This document shows, in pieces, positions 19,114-31,255 of a stretch of DNA of 51,961 bases. The position numbers and the translations under genes are program-made. Every line of letters begins with the position of its first letter. Position 1 is the stretch's first letter. The DNA is from Chromera velia. Taxonomy: Eukaryota; Sar; Chromeraceae. The notes beneath the pieces are model-generated. The model did not search any database, had not been told where the DNA came from, and worked only from the letters and a program-made list of their open reading frames with translations. Location of the stretch: the NCBI GenBank assembly GCA_018398765.1, contig JAHBMJ010000267.1:1-51961 (forward strand), given 5' to 3'.

Positions 19114-19905
19114 AACTGATGATTGAGCATTTCAAAACTCATTTTTTTTTGTCCGAAATTAATCTGAATCAAGTGCATGCGCTGTGCAAATTTCAGCTGA
19201 ACGCGGTATATATTATGCAAAACATGCTTCGCGGGCCGCCCATTTTTTACGTACTCGGTTCGGGCCCGGGGCTTCGCAGGCCGCCCATTTTTTATACTCG
19301 CGCGCGGTTCGGGGGCTTCGCGCGGCAGCTTGAAGTGCATGTCAAAACCAGGATTTGAAAGGCGCATTCAACGTACCAGGAGGAAACAACACTGCAAGGA
19401 TCTCTCTGCAGTTTTGAGCTGAGGATCTGACGCTGTGATTGGGATGTTTGTCTTCGTCCTCCAGTTCCTCTGCCTGTCGGTGGGCGTCATCAAAGGGCGA
19501 AGAGGTAGTACCTTCCTTCGTGACAGACGGATGGGAGTCTCTACATTTTTGATTCACGAACCCGTGCACGCTGCTTTGAGGCGACACCAGGTGGCTGAAG
19601 TTCATGAGAGGTTGATTTTCCCTTCTGCTGAAAGAGACGCGCTCTCTTCCTCGGCCCTCTCAGGGCATCGGGGGGACGAGGGACAATCCTCTGAGTTTTT
19701 TTCAGAGACACCAAGGTTAGCTGCTTCCCCTTTGACTGTGCCAGTGAGAAGGGCAGGGGAAAAAGGCGGTTCCCTGAAAATGCAACAGCCATTTGCGATA
19801 GAAACTTCGGACAGGACTTCGTGCCCACATGCCACACTCACACACAGAGAGCGAACCCGAGAGGCATGAGGAGTTGCGGTCAAATTGGGGGTGATTGATG
19901 AATGA
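19114..19905. other. Spacer with a GC-rich tandem pair
   Basis: At about 19228-19325 a unit of roughly 53 bp is repeated: CCGCCCATTTTTTA, a GC-rich stretch, then GGTTCGGG and GGCTTCGC. No convincing coding region follows up to the microsatellite. Confidence 0.4.
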
Positions 19906-19953
19906 AGTCTCTCTCTCTCTCTGTCTCTATCTCTGTCTCTCTCTCTGTCTCTG

Positions 19954-20012
<59 letters not shown>

Positions 20013-20033
20013 TTGTTTTTGTTTGTTTGTGTA

Positions 20034-20069
<36 letters not shown>

Positions 20070-20510
20070 CTTGTTGAGTGGGGCGGAATGGTGAGGGAAT
20101 TAAGTCGAATGAAGGAAGAAGGACAGAAAGAAGGAAGGAAGCAAGCAAGCAAGCAAGGAAGGAAGGAAGGAAGGAAGAAACGAAGGAACGAAGGAAGAAG
20201 GAGGAAAGGAAGGAAGGAACGAAGGAAGGAGGAACGAATGAATGAATGAATGAATGAATGAATGGATGGATGGATGGATGGATGAATGAATGAATGAATG
20301 CATAAATGAATGAAGGAGGAAAGGAAGAAGGAAAGACGTAAGGAAGGAAGGAAGGAAGGAAGGAGGAGAGGAAGGAAGGGGAAGGAAGGAAGGAAGGAAG
20401 GAAGAGAGGAAGGAAGGAAGAAAGGAAGAGGGAGGAAGGAAGGAAGAAAGGAAGGAAGAAAGGAAGGAAGAAAGGACGGAAGGAAGGAAGGGAAGAAGGA
20501 AGGAAGTGCG
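19906..20510. repeat. Compound microsatellite: CT/GT, then GGAA and GAAT/GATG tracts
   Basis: CTCTGT and GT runs occupy 19906-20070. GGAA-type units (GAAGGAAG) fill 20104-20510, interrupted by ATGA/ATGG repeats at about 20233-20306. The long Phe/Leu/Pro/Ser and Arg/Glu open frames over this stretch are repeat artefacts on either strand. It directly precedes the Crinkler-like gene. Confidence 0.9.
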
Positions 20511-20548
20511 TGCATGCCGAGGTGCATCCATCCCGGCAGACTGGATCC

Positions 20549-22211
20549 ATGTTTGAATGGACCAAGCTTACTCTCCTGGATCCCCTTCCTGATGTAAATG
20601 CATCAAACCTGCAGCAAATCCTCAAAGGGGCGATTGAAGACCATTCGAGACCTTGATGTTGCAACGCACCCTGCAGAATGTGGTGACCTTCTCCTAGATC
20701 AAACAGTTGCTGCCAATACCGTTGTCGATTTTGTTATGGAAAACAAGGCAGCACTTCTTCGAGGTTCACCGGCCAGTGGCAAAACGTTTCTGATGCCGGC
20801 AATCAAGGAGGCTGCCGGAAAGAAGAGAGAACGGTGGTCCGACGTGATCGTCATCGAGAGCGGTAACGTTTGGACCTTCGTGGACCGCATGGATCAGTTG
20901 CCGAGCAAGCATGATTATCCGCGACCGTTGGTGATCGTCGACGAGGCTCACATAGCGTGGAGTCTCCCCAGGGCGGACATTTACATAAAGAATTTTCCCA
21001 GCGCGGACGTCGTCTTCGTGACAACTGCGGGACTGTCGTCAGGCACGTGGCGAACCTCACCTGAAACTCTCCGTGACAAGCAGCTGTGGCTTTCCGCTCC
21101 TTCCGTCGATAAGACGGTAGTGATGGAGTGGCTGAGGAAGGTCGTCGGGAGAGCGACCACAAAGCGCACGGAGGATGAGGCAGAGCGCCTCGTCGCGAAC
21201 ACGTACAACATTTGCGGCGGGCACATAGCTCGTATTGTCAAATTTCTCAACGCTGTGCTGAAAGCCGACGGAATTTCTGTGCCGCTCGACGCCCTTGAGA
21301 ACGATCGGTCAGTTTGTGGCGGTGATGGCGGCGAAGCAAACTATGTCTTTGAGCATCCTGAGGCATCGCTGCTGTTCGAAGAGGGCAGTGCTGCCTTCAA
21401 TCTCGGAAAGCTGCGACGCTCGAAGGACAATCTCGACCAAGAGCTTTTATAACGAATCCACAAAGGATTATTCCGGCCGACCGGTTCGTGGAAGGAGCCA
21501 GTCACTACAGCGCCTGTGTCTCTTCTCGATGACGACGGCACTTAGACATTGGAGTCAGCTGCACAACGTGACTACGTGACCAAACACGTGCCTAGACGTG
21601 TGCTCACAGGTCCCATCGGCGGCCTCAAAAAGCGTTTCGCCAATCCCGTGGACGTCCTCCTCGCCGCGCTTCCCCATTGGCCTTCGAACCTCCTTTTTGT
21701 CCGAGACACGGTGGGCGATTGCACCACCCCATTCATGGAGAGCCACGTTCACCAGGGGTTCATCGAAGCACTCCGGTGCATGGAAGTTCTCCGCCCAGCC
21801 ATGAACTTTCAGGTACTGTACAAGGCACCCGCCCAGAGGAGCACGGGGAAGGTGGGCAACCCCCCGTGCCTCGACTTTGTCATCAGCGACGCTTCCGGAG
21901 AAAGGTGGGGTTTTGAGTTCCTTGTCGACGAATCCATCGAGGAACATCATGCACGATTTTCAAACGCAGGCACATATGCCCCGCTGAACCAGAACCGTCA
22001 CCTGACCGTCTACTTCGAGAGCAGACCGGAGAAAACTGACAGGGTACTTAATTTCTTAAGGACGCACGCGGACACGTGCGTTGTCAAGCCCAGCGAGGTT
22101 CTCGGCTGGGACGCTTTCGAAGTTTTTTTCAATAGCAAAGAACTGCACAGACAGTGCGTCCCACGGGTGGGAGGTTTTGAACTAATGTTCGCGCCGCGTC
22201 GAGCGGAGTGA
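20549..22211 (+). pseudogene. Crinkler-like P-loop NTPase fused to PD-(D/E)XK-type nuclease
   Basis: A frame from 20598 carries a Walker A motif, ALLRGSPASGKTFLM, and Walker B, RPLVIVDEAHIAW, about 60 residues later, followed by a helical AAA/STAND-like region. The second half (from 21549, same frame) holds CLDFVISDASGERWGFEFLV then EEHHARFSNAGTYAPL. This matches the D...WG-x-E-L...EH-x-x-RF pattern of the restriction-fold nuclease found in Crinkler-family effectors. Two in-frame stops, TAA 21450-21452 and TAG 21543-21545, separate the halves; the final stop is TGA. A short N-terminal frame from ATG 20549 (MFEWTKLTLLDPLPD) would need a one-base shift to join. An intron from a GTCAGT near 21306 to an acceptor near 21563 would also bypass both stops, but the skipped part reads like protein. 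Family function: NTP-dependent nuclease effector or conflict protein. Confidence 0.68.
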
Positions 22212-22857
22212 AGTCGTGAATGTTTTTTTCAATTCCGGTGCATGCATGCACCTGGTTTCTACTTACCGCCGTTTATCAATTAATCAATCACTGATGTTGA
22301 TGAATCAACATACTATTACTTTAGCTAAAAAACCTCAATCATCACTTTAGCTACTGCTACATGATTAAATACTATAGATAAAATACTTAAATTGTTATAA
22401 TTAATACAAAAAAAGTCAAAAGGTTTTTATTGTAGTGTTAGTCCAGACTATAGGGGTTAGATTTTTTGGTAAAAACCTAGGTAAAAACGCAAAAGGTTTC
22501 TGTTATATATTGTTCGGTGCGTAGCCCTTCTATAAAACTAGAAGCTTAACTAGTAAAAAAGTGATTAAGCAAATGAGAATAAGAAAGAATCTAATAAAGA
22601 ATGATGATCCTACTGATGATAATGCTAGTGCTAATAATACATAAATTTCTAAATAAATGGTGCAATTTGTATAAAATTATTATAAATTTAAAGCATAATT
22701 TTTGTTATTAAATTTAAAGCAAACCTTAAAGCACACCAGTCAAAACTTTTTTTGGAAAACATGTAATGAATATAACCTTAGCATAAATTTTTTTTTTTAT
22801 CTTATGCAGTTTTTTAACTGTTTTTATAAATTGATTGCTCACTACTGACGAAGTCTA
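22212..22857. other. AT-rich spacer between convergent genes
   Basis: No coding region is seen. The sequence is strongly AT-rich and separates the 3' ends of the Crinkler-like gene (plus) and the giant WD40-type gene (minus). It includes one copy of the AAACCTCAATCATC motif at 22329-22342. Confidence 0.6.
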
Positions 22858-24639
22858 TCATTTTGGTTTTCTTTTGAATTTACATCTCTGTCCTTGTAAC
22901 AGAAACGGGTTGAGACCTTCGAGTTTTTCCGAACTTTCACGGCTTTGCGTGTCCTTTCTGAGAGGCCCCTGCCTCTGTGAAGTGTCTACGTTTACCTCCA
23001 CAGGACCCTCAGGGATGCAAACCGAAGGCTGGAAGGGAACTTCAAAAGGGAGGGCCCCAGTGGGCAAAGGAGCCCAGGGTGCATTGGAAACTGTTGAGTC
23101 CGTCGTAGTCAGCAACACCGCATCCCCCTTAGGCCTATGCGCATTCTCCTGGGGCCTCAGAGAGGTGCCTCGGTCTCCGCTCCGATGTGCAAGAACGGCA
23201 GAGAGGGCAGCGACCAGCTCTTCGTTGCTATCCTGCTGACCTCGGCGCTTCGCATGCTTCCGTCTGTTTGCTCTAGATAGGACCTGTCCCTGAACAAGCG
23301 TGGCCCCCGACCCTGACTGAGGGCCCACCGATAGTTCCGCCCCCCCAACGCTAACACGACCCTGACTTGGCAAGGCACCGCATGAGGCAGATGCTGAGAG
23401 TCTGCTCTTTAATTGGGGACGCGAACTGTGTGATTTTGTGATCGGGGGAAGCCATCCGGTCTCCCTCTTCTGGAACGAATTCGTGTTTGTGCTTCCTGCC
23501 CATGCTCGGATGCCCTCCCCTCCTTGTTGCTCTTTCGGAAACCCAGGAGAGGAGGGGGGTGGACCTGGTGCTGCATCAGCTGGGGGGAAGGGTGCGGCGG
23601 GAGATTTCAGCGGAGGCTTTGTGCTGAAGTCTGTGAATCGAGGAGGGGAACGACGAAGGCGAAGTAGGGAGGGGGGTGAAGACATCATTTGATTTTGCGG
23701 GCCGATCGCACGGAGCGGCGGTTGATGCTGCTTGGCTGGGTCTCCTGTATTCTGCCTTGTTCCTGTGGGTGTGGTCTGGATGGCAATGCTCTGCCCAAAA
23801 TCTGGGGGCTCGAGGCGAGTGCTCTTCTGTAAGTCTTTCGACTGGCTGAGTCCTTCTTTGGGGGTCTGAGGGTTGACGGGCAGAGGTGCCTGATTCATGG
23901 GAAGGCTGACTCTTCGCTCTGTACCGGCCAAGCTCTGTTTTCGCATCCGCGACCGGAACGGCCTCACTGGGGAGAGCCTCTCTTTGAAAGAGACGGAACC
24001 TCGTCTCTCTCGTGCCTCGTCTCTCGCTGCTCTTTCTTTTTGAGCAGCTGCAAAGGCGGCAGAGAGAGGTGAGTCCTTCATTTCGCTAGGAGAGTCTGTG
24101 ACAGATTGGGGAAACTCCTGCTGTCTTCTCTTCCCATGGAGGAGGGGAGACGTGCCGCCTGACGGAGAGGGGCAGGCAGAAAGGGAATTGGAGGAGTCAT
24201 CAGGCACCTCGATGAGGCGGAATGAGCTCTCTTCTTCATCACTCTGTTCAGACACGACCACCCAGTCTTGCGCGAGGTCTATTGTGGGTGGAAGCTCCCC
24301 ATCACCCACCTCTCCAAATGCCCCTTTGTCTGGAGAAGGGGGCCTAGATTTCGCTTTCTGCCTTTTCTCTCTTTGCCTCTCTTCTTCCATCAACTCTAAG
24401 CCTTCATCCAAAAGCTTTGCAGCGAGTTGCTGCAGGACAGAAGCCCGCCTCATGCGTTCCGCGTTGAGCCTTCTCTGTCTGAGTCTGGCAGCCCTTCGCG
24501 CCTCTGTCAGTCTTTTCGTCAAACGTGACTCCCACCTCCTCTGCCTGTCCTCCACCATCCGACCCAAACGAACCAGCTCGTTGGTCTCTGCAGAGTAGAA
24601 AGCTTGAAGCTTTCGCCGTTCTGCCATGTCATACCTCAT
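22858..24639 (-). CDS. WD40-type giant protein, last exon (coiled coil and C-terminus)
   Basis: The acceptor is the TGCAG just after a long GT tract (AG at 24640-24641); the exon is 594 codons in phase 0 and ends with TGA. The first 100 residues form a strongly charged heptad-like helix (RKLQAFYSAETNELVRLGRM, then LTKRLTEARRAARLRQRRL). The rest is disordered, rich in Ser, Pro, Gln and Arg, and ends FKRKPK. No domain is recognised beyond the coiled coil. Codon use is GC-rich like the other exons, with no in-frame TAA or TAG. Confidence 0.75.
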   Translation of the reverse strand: MRYDMAERRKLQAFYSAETNELVRLGRMVEDRQRRWESRLTKRLTEARRAARLRQRRLNAERMRRASVLQQLAAKLLDEGLELMEEERQREKRQKAKSRPPSPDKGAFGEVGDGELPPTIDLAQDWVVVSEQSDEEESSFRLIEVPDDSSNSLSACPSPSGGTSPLLHGKRRQQEFPQSVTDSPSEMKDSPLSAAFAAAQKERAARDEARERRGSVSFKERLSPVRPFRSRMRKQSLAGTERRVSLPMNQAPLPVNPQTPKEGLSQSKDLQKSTRLEPPDFGQSIAIQTTPTGTRQNTGDPAKQHQPPLRAIGPQNQMMSSPPSLLRLRRSPPRFTDFSTKPPLKSPAAPFPPADAAPGPPPSSPGFPKEQQGGEGIRAWAGSTNTNSFQKRETGWLPPITKSHSSRPQLKSRLSASASCGALPSQGRVSVGGAELSVGPQSGSGATLVQGQVLSRANRRKHAKRRGQQDSNEELVAALSAVLAHRSGDRGTSLRPQENAHRPKGDAVLLTTTDSTVSNAPWAPLPTGALPFEVPFQPSVCIPEGPVEVNVDTSQRQGPLRKDTQSRESSEKLEGLNPFLLQGQRCKFKRKPK

Positions 24640-24709
<70 letters not shown>

Positions 24710-24765
24710 ACACATACACACACATACACACACATACACACATACACACACACAGAGAGAGAGGG
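24640..24765. repeat. CA/GT microsatellite in the last intron
   Basis: (CA)n with occasional TACA on the plus strand, that is GT/TATG on the gene strand. It sits directly against the acceptor of the last exon. Open frames reading HTHTHT or VCVCVC here are artefacts. Confidence 0.95.
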
Positions 24766-25016
24766 AAGAAACAAATGACAGGCTTCCCCTTCCGACAAAG
24801 CAACTCATGGCGGTGCGCTCTTCTCATTGTCACACGTCATGTATATGATGCAGTAGTCTTTTTACTTGCAGCATTCTATGGCTCCATGAGTATGGAAAGG
24901 GGACCTGAAATTAACCTCTCTTCACTATCCCTAAACGTCGATTCAATTGCGCCTGAATCCATCCAAACCGCCTGCATGTCTGGTTGAGGGACCGACGAAG
25001 CGACCGACCGACCGAC

Positions 25017-28000
25017 CTGCACGTCCCACGGGGCCATCATCACATTCAACTTCATCACGTGGGGGGTCAATCCGACCTCTCCTTGGATCCCTCTGAGGAT
25101 CTTCATGGCCTCACGCGCCCTTTCCGTCAAGTGCACAGACCCACGACGAACAGGAGCCGAGAGCAGCCGCGCATCCCGAGCGCCGCCGTCTGCAGTTGGG
25201 GGTGCAGACGCGTTAGCGAGACTGGCAGCCGTGGAGAAACGTCGAAGCTTCGAAGCGGCCGTGACCGCTCTGACCCGACTCGAAAGCGCTTCTGCCGCCT
25301 GTCGACTTCGAGGGAAAGCATCATCCCCCCCTGCGCTGCCAGGACGGTGAGTGCCTTGAGCCCCCATAGCAGACCCCACAGACAAGGCAGACAGTCGCCT
25401 CTTTCGCTTCGGGGACAAAACTGTCTTCAGATAGCTTCGTCGTCTTCTCCATCTCTCCCCAATCACCCCCTGTTGAAGTAAGGGGATTTTCTGTCGGCCT
25501 CTCAGATAAGCTGCCATGCTCCCATTGGAACCAGAATGGTGCACCTGGTTGTACGCATGCAATTCCTTGTCGGAAATAAAACCGACACGAAGAAGCTTTG
25601 GGTCATTCCGAACAGCGCGCATCGCAGCAGCCACCCTTTTCCACCCCCTCCTTCCTCCTGACTCGTAGGAACTGATCTTCATCAGACCTGCAGAGTCGTT
25701 GAACGTCCGCATGGGCACAGGGCCCAGGCCTGCAGGCACCCTCTGCTCCCATGAGAGCCGACGGGGAATGCCGGGGTCCGATGTGAGGCCCAACAAGACC
25801 CCGACAAGAAGCTCAATGGAAGCATCCCTTGCAATGCGCTCTTCAGTGTTTACCTGAGAGCTTGCGCTGTCTGTCCCATTCTTTCCGGACTCCCTCTCTT
25901 CACTTTCTGAAACAACAATCCCGTCTCCTTCAAGTTCTCCCTCCTCCTCCTCCTCCTCCTCCTCCTCCTCCCCTTCATCGACGTCCTGCCCTTCCAACTC
26001 CGCAGCATCGTCTCCCACCGTCTCTCCAACGTCCCCTCCTGGAGATTCCTCTACATCCCCTTCTTCCTTCTCGTCATCAGGTACTGGAATCGCTACAGGG
26101 GGGGAGGGTCTCGCAGCAGAGGCAATAGGAGTAGTGAGATGCGGAAACCGGGCTAGGTAGATTTCGGCATCCCGTCTTCTCTTTCCCTCGACCCCCCCGC
26201 TGGTATGCAAAAGCCTGTCAGGCAAGCCTCCATCAAGGAAACAAGACCTGGTCCTTCTCTGAGTGAGCCACCACTCCTGAGCAGTGACCGCTTTCTTCTC
26301 GAGAGCATCTTCTTTTGACGTCTCCTTCCCGCCATCCTCACTCTTTGCCTCATCCTCTGCGGGTTGGTGCAAGTCGAGGCTGAGGAGCTGGGGCAGTGCG
26401 AGGTCCGGCACAGAGAGAGACCTCTTCATAGTCGCCATGTCACCCTTTCGGTGGGCACTCGGAGGAACTGTGAGGGCCTCCTGAGGATCGCCCTCAGTCG
26501 AGAGGGGCTCCTGGTCTTGCGCTGCTGTTTTGCCCTCCGGCGACTGCACGCCCCCCTCGTTGTCTGTCCTCTGCGAGTTTGCTGAAGGGTCGGGTGCATG
26601 ACTGTCTGACTGGGTGGGTGCAAATCGGACAGAAATGTGGCCTTCTCTCTTTGCTGTCCCATCGGCCGCTTCCCCTTCTTGGGGGGAAGGGTGGAGGTCT
26701 GTGTCGCGTGCAGTCCGAGGGGAGAGCTCGCTGGAGGGCGATAGTGGGGAGGCAATGGTAGCGGGAGGGGGCGTTGAGAGGCCGGCGCTGCGAATTGTGG
26801 GTTCGTTGACGGGCTGAGACTGTGGTGGGGCGGACACTGAGATGTCTTTCTTTTGAGCTGCGGACGGAGAGGAGGGTTGATGATCCTTCGTGTTCTCCTC
26901 ATGTGCTCCTGAGCTCTGTTCCTTGGACTCTGCCGGGACTGGTTTTGTGAATGTGTTGTCACTCCCACTCTCCTCTCCAGCTGAGCGGGTGGCGGTGCTC
27001 TCTCTGAGGGCCTTTTCTGCCCGTCGGAATCGGTTTCGGATGGCTATCTCAAAGAGGGAGGAGCGGCGATTTGCACGAGCACAGTCTCGTATGTCTCTGA
27101 GGATACTGGGGTTGAATGGAGCCATTCGGGGACATAAGAGAGGGAAGAGCGCTAGGCCGTAGGAATTCTGAAGGGGGGCAGGCAGAGGCCAACGCCCAGG
27201 TTTTCGTGGTATCTTCTGGGGGCGTTTGACGACGGAAATCTTTTGATACCTTCCTCCTGTGGGGCCCTGCTGGGCGCTGTTTGAGTTTTCGAGGCCACTC
27301 ATTGTTTCCTGAAGCTCTCTCTCTGCAGCCTCCTCTGCCTCCATCTTGTAGAGAATCCACCCGAAATAGACTTCGTCACAGAAGTTTTGTCTCTTCAGAC
27401 GAGAGCGACGTGTCTGCACACCCAGACGCTTATCGATGTGCTCAGTCGGGCTCCAGCCTGTCTGGTGAACCCGCACGACGGGAATTTTTTTGAAGCGCAG
27501 CCTCCAGGGAGACCAGCGCTGTTGGTGTCCTGCTACAGAGAACTGATTGATGTCCTTGCGAGGAGACGATGCAGACGGCGTGGCAGCAGCTGTGTTCGAC
27601 ATGCGTCGGAAAAAACTCGCACGCGCAACCGTCCCGGGAGATGAGAGACTGACGCGGACGCTTTTTCTCTTCGTGGACGAGACTGAGGCTCGTTGGAGGG
27701 AATTTCGAATTGACATTCTTTTGGAGGCGAGGGGGGATTGGGGGAATGCAGAGAAAGGGTCTCCCTCTCCGTCCGTCAAGGTCTCACGATACTCTCTCTC
27801 TGCTATCATCCGAGCCTGCTCACTGGCAAAAGCGGCTTGTACGTCCTTCAGCTTCTGCAAGTGCACAGACTGTCTTCTTCCCCGCGCCTCTGTTTCCGCC
27901 TGCGTGGTGAAGAACCTCGTTCGCCTCTCAATGTACTCAGGATCCCCAGCTGCAAAACGCAACTGGTCCCCCGGTCTCCGATCGTCAGTTCGGAGTCTCC

Positions 28001-28604
28001 TTCTGTTGATTTGGGGAAAGAACGAGACAGGCAGACGGTAGACAGACCTGTCAGGTGGAGGTTGTGCGAATTTTGTGGGAAGGAAGAGACGGGGGATCAA
28101 AGTGCCTCTGTGGAAACGTGGACGGAGGAGGAGATCAACCTCGTCGGGTCCTTGCTGTCCTCCTGGGGAAGCTCCGTCTCCCCCCCCGAGTTCTGCTTGG
28201 TCTCTCCCTCCATCGCCCCAGAGATCCAAACCGAAAAAGGCAAGGGCATTGGTGGGGCGCAGCATCTTCCTCACAGGCCGTCGTCCCAGACGGGCAGATC
28301 TTTTGGCCCGGATGGGGCGTTTTGAAACAGGAAAGTGATACTGAGGCCCCGGCATAGCTTGGGTTTCTTGAGAGGGAGGGGGCCCCTCCAGTGGGTCTGC
28401 TGGAGATGCAGAAAGCTGGGGTGCCGACAAAGGCCTTTTTTGGATCTCTTCTTGAGAGACCATATCCACAGGGATGCGGGGAGTGACCTGCGGCTCTGGT
28501 TTCTCTCGGGAGGTGGTGCGGAGGGAGTGGGCAGTAGGGGCATGACGGTGAAGGGTGCGTCGGACCTCCGGTTGTTCGTGGAATGCGCCTGTCACAGTGG
28601 CCAG
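25017..28604 (-). CDS. WD40-type giant protein, long penultimate exon
   Basis: The acceptor CTTGCAG gives CTGGCCACTG (28604). The donor is most likely CAG|GTCGGT at 25017, phase 0 on both sides, giving 1,196 codons. The protein is mostly charged and disordered, with islands that look folded: RKMLRPTNALAFFGLDLWG, ERRTRFFTTQAETEARGRR, FCDEVYFGWILYKMEAEEA, LALFPLLCPRMAPFNPSIL and ELLVGVLLGLTSDPGIPRR. A run of Glu (CCT repeats near 25935-25975) is coded in frame. I recognise no named domain. The exact 3' end is uncertain, because other donors lie between 24.9 and 25.05 kb. Confidence 0.72.
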
Positions 28605-28950
28605 CTGCAAGCAAGGAAGGAAAGGAGGAGAAAGGACTTTGCATGTATGGGCCTGTGTGTTTGCTTCCTTCTCAATGATTTCACATCGCAGTCTCCATCT
28701 CTCTCCCCCCCTCTCTCTCTCTCTCACACACACACACACAGATAATGCGTTTAGTGTGAGATGGGGACTGGAAGCACAGACATGCGCAGGTTCGTACAGC
28801 AGAAAAAAAATTGCTGCATGGATGGAGAGACCTAATGGAGGGAGTCTCAGAGAGAGGGAAAACAGAAGGACGACAGGTCAAACCATGACGAAGCCTCGTT
28901 CATGCAACACTAAAGTATCACTGTCCGACATTGATCTTTCATGGGCTCAC

Positions 28951-29589
28951 GTTGCCGATTCGTCTATCCTTGAGGAAATCAGCCGACGACTGCAAGGCCG
29001 CAGAGATTTCTTCCCATGGAAGTCCGAGCCCCAAAAGTTCCTCCAGAGTGAGAACAGAGTGACGGCCAAATTCGGCTAGAGCTGCAGCAGAGGGGAAAGA
29101 GCTGGGGTCCGTTGAGCGTCTTTTGCTTTCTTCCGTCTCCGCAGCTGCGTCTCCCCTCTTCTCCCCTGATTCCTGCTCTGACTCCTTCTCAGTTGGTTCT
29201 TTCTTGTTCCACTTGCGTGCAGACTCAGGCACTTTCTCTTCCTCCAAAGCCAGCAGACCAAGAGAGGCATCTGCAGCGGCTCTTGAGACCTCCTGCTCTG
29301 TCTGCGGCTGAGGTCCGTGTGCGTCTGGGGGGACGTCTGTGGAAGCTGTCGTGCTTCTCTGGTGAAGGGAGAAGAGCGCAGAGTCGAAGAAAGACCCGGA
29401 AACGGGACCTCTTCGCACCTCCCCGTCTGCGGAGTTCCCTGTGTTGTCCTCACACGGGGGTTGTTTTTTGTCTTCAATTGCGAGGGTGCGTCTGACTGCA
29501 GGGGGTCCCCCGGATGTCACACGGACCTCGTCAGACCCAGTGTCTCTCAGAGACCACTGGAGCTTGGAGGGCAAATACTCTGCCCACAT
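28951..29589 (-). CDS. WD40-type giant protein, internal exon (213 codons)
   Basis: The acceptor TCTGCGCAG follows a strong pyrimidine tract and gives ATGTGGGCAGAG; the donor is AAC|GTGAGC. Both junctions are phase 0. It opens with MWAEYLPSKLQWSLRDTG, has a long acidic disordered middle and ends with a folded-looking helix block, HSVLTLEELLGLGLPWEEI. The intron that follows contains CT and CA microsatellites (28700-28742). Confidence 0.75.
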
Positions 29590-29920
29590 CTGCGCAGAGA
29601 AAGAGGAGAAGAAAAGAAAACGAAATGTGAAAATCGAGTGAATGCACGCAGTCAGCACGTCCTTGTTCGGACTTGAATCAACATAAAGCGTTCACGGAGG
29701 GCGATGGATAGCAGGGCATTTTCAGCAGATATAGAAAAACATATGCTTGCAATGAGCTCAGCACTTCCCCCCACAGATAAATGATTCTTTCTTTTGCTCG
29801 CTTTCAATGGTTCTTCAATCACTATGAACTTTCAGCATTCTATCTTCACAAACCGCAAAACACAATGCTCAAAAGAAGGATTTCTTTGGGTTTCTTGAAA
29901 GGACGGCAACGAACCTGAAC

Positions 29921-31050
29921 CTGTGGGTCCTTTTCCTTCACGAAAGCGAGGCTGATGCCGACCGAGGAGGGCAGCAGGCGAGCGTCTGCCACGGGAGCCC
30001 CCACGACGAGGCATCTGAGCCTTTCGAAGGAGCTCTCAGGTTCCAGAGGCACCCCTCCACTGGCAGAGGGGAGGGGGGAGATTGCGGAGGCAGTCCAAAT
30101 GACACGCCACAAACACATTGTTCCGTCGACTGAGGCCGAGAGCAGAAGACCCACCGGCAACGGCTCTGTCGCTGTGGGAGGAGGGGTACGTGTGCCTGCG
30201 ACATGTTGGGGGGAACCTCCTTCCACCGTTGCAGACCTCTGCAAAGTTCTTTTCTTCTCTGCTTCTCTTGGACGCCATAGAGCGCTGAGGGGCAAAGCCG
30301 AGCACTCTTCTGTGGGTATGACCGAAAGAGCTGATACCAAGCAGGAGTGTGCTCTGAGAAGGTACGGAGCAGGAAGCAAAATGGCTGGGGGTTTGCCGAG
30401 GAGGCTACTTCTACGTCTCTTCGATGACCGACGTCGACCTTGCTGGCTCTGGGGTTCGACCGAGGGGGCTCCTGAGTCGAGTTCGCGTAGAGATACCCTG
30501 ACTGCCTCGTTACTCTCGTGGTGCGCGTGAACATCTCTGGATTTTTTTCGAGAGGATCGGGGGGGACTGGAGGGCTGCTTGTCAGCGGGGGGCTTTGCCT
30601 CTTTCTCGGTTGCTGCTGTCTGTGCGGGAGGTGGATTTGCTTCTTTGAAAGAGTCTTTGTGTTTTGTTTTCTCTGCTTTTGTGTCTGCCGTGGGCTGATT
30701 TTGACTGGGGCCCATCTTAGCTTCTTCCTTCCCCTTGGGCTCTTTGTCTTTGCTGTCGTCATCCTTTCCGAATGTGGAGAGGACAGAAGCCGCATCAAGA
30801 ATTCGACTGGCAGGCCGCCAGGGCAAGTTCTTCTCTTGGAGCGTCTGGAGCTCTGTCAGATCAAAGAGAGCGTCCTCCTCCCTTTTTGCGAAGACTTCTG
30901 CGGGCCTCTTGTATCGACTCTGTGCGAGGAAGGGCAGAAGATGGAGGGCCACGAGAGAGCCTGAGGCTGTACCCGCAACCAGAAGAGGGGCAGCTGAGTC
31001 ATCACCGACAATGAGGGCTCGCTTCACCCTCTGTGGAGGTCCGCTTGTTC
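29921..31050 (-). CDS. WD40-type giant protein, internal exon with WD strands
   Basis: The acceptor is GTCACACAG|GA and the donor is CAG|GTTCAG (or six bases later). Entry phase 1 matches the exit phase of the upstream exon. Propeller strands are clear: PLLVAGTASGSLVALHLLPF and LLLSASVDGTMCLWRVIW, separated by more than 200 residues of Lys/Glu/Pro/Ser-rich insertion. YLLRAHSCLVSALSVIPTEE looks like the A-H...V-x-S-x-x start of a WD repeat. A GA microsatellite (31072-31095) lies in the preceding intron. Confidence 0.78.
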
Positions 31051-31065
31051 CTGTGTGACAAATTT

Positions 31066-31096
<31 letters not shown>

Positions 31097-31255
31097 AGGA
31101 AACGGATAACGCGTCGGAAAGATAATAAGGACACACAGAAGACAAAAAGACGCTGACAACAATGAGATGGAGAGAAAAATTCGGCTAGAGTTTACACGAC
31201 AGAAAAGCTTTTAGGGAGAAATGAACAGCAATGGAAAAAAGAACATTTGTCTCAC

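Noticed and set aside
19880-20664. Long minus-strand frames of Phe/Leu/Pro/Ser (215-245 codons)
   Set aside because: They are translations of GGAA, ATGA and CT microsatellites in several frames at once.
21295-21579. Alternative frame across the Crinkler stops as the true reading
   Set aside because: Its composition is unlike protein and the two domain-bearing pieces on either side share the other frame.
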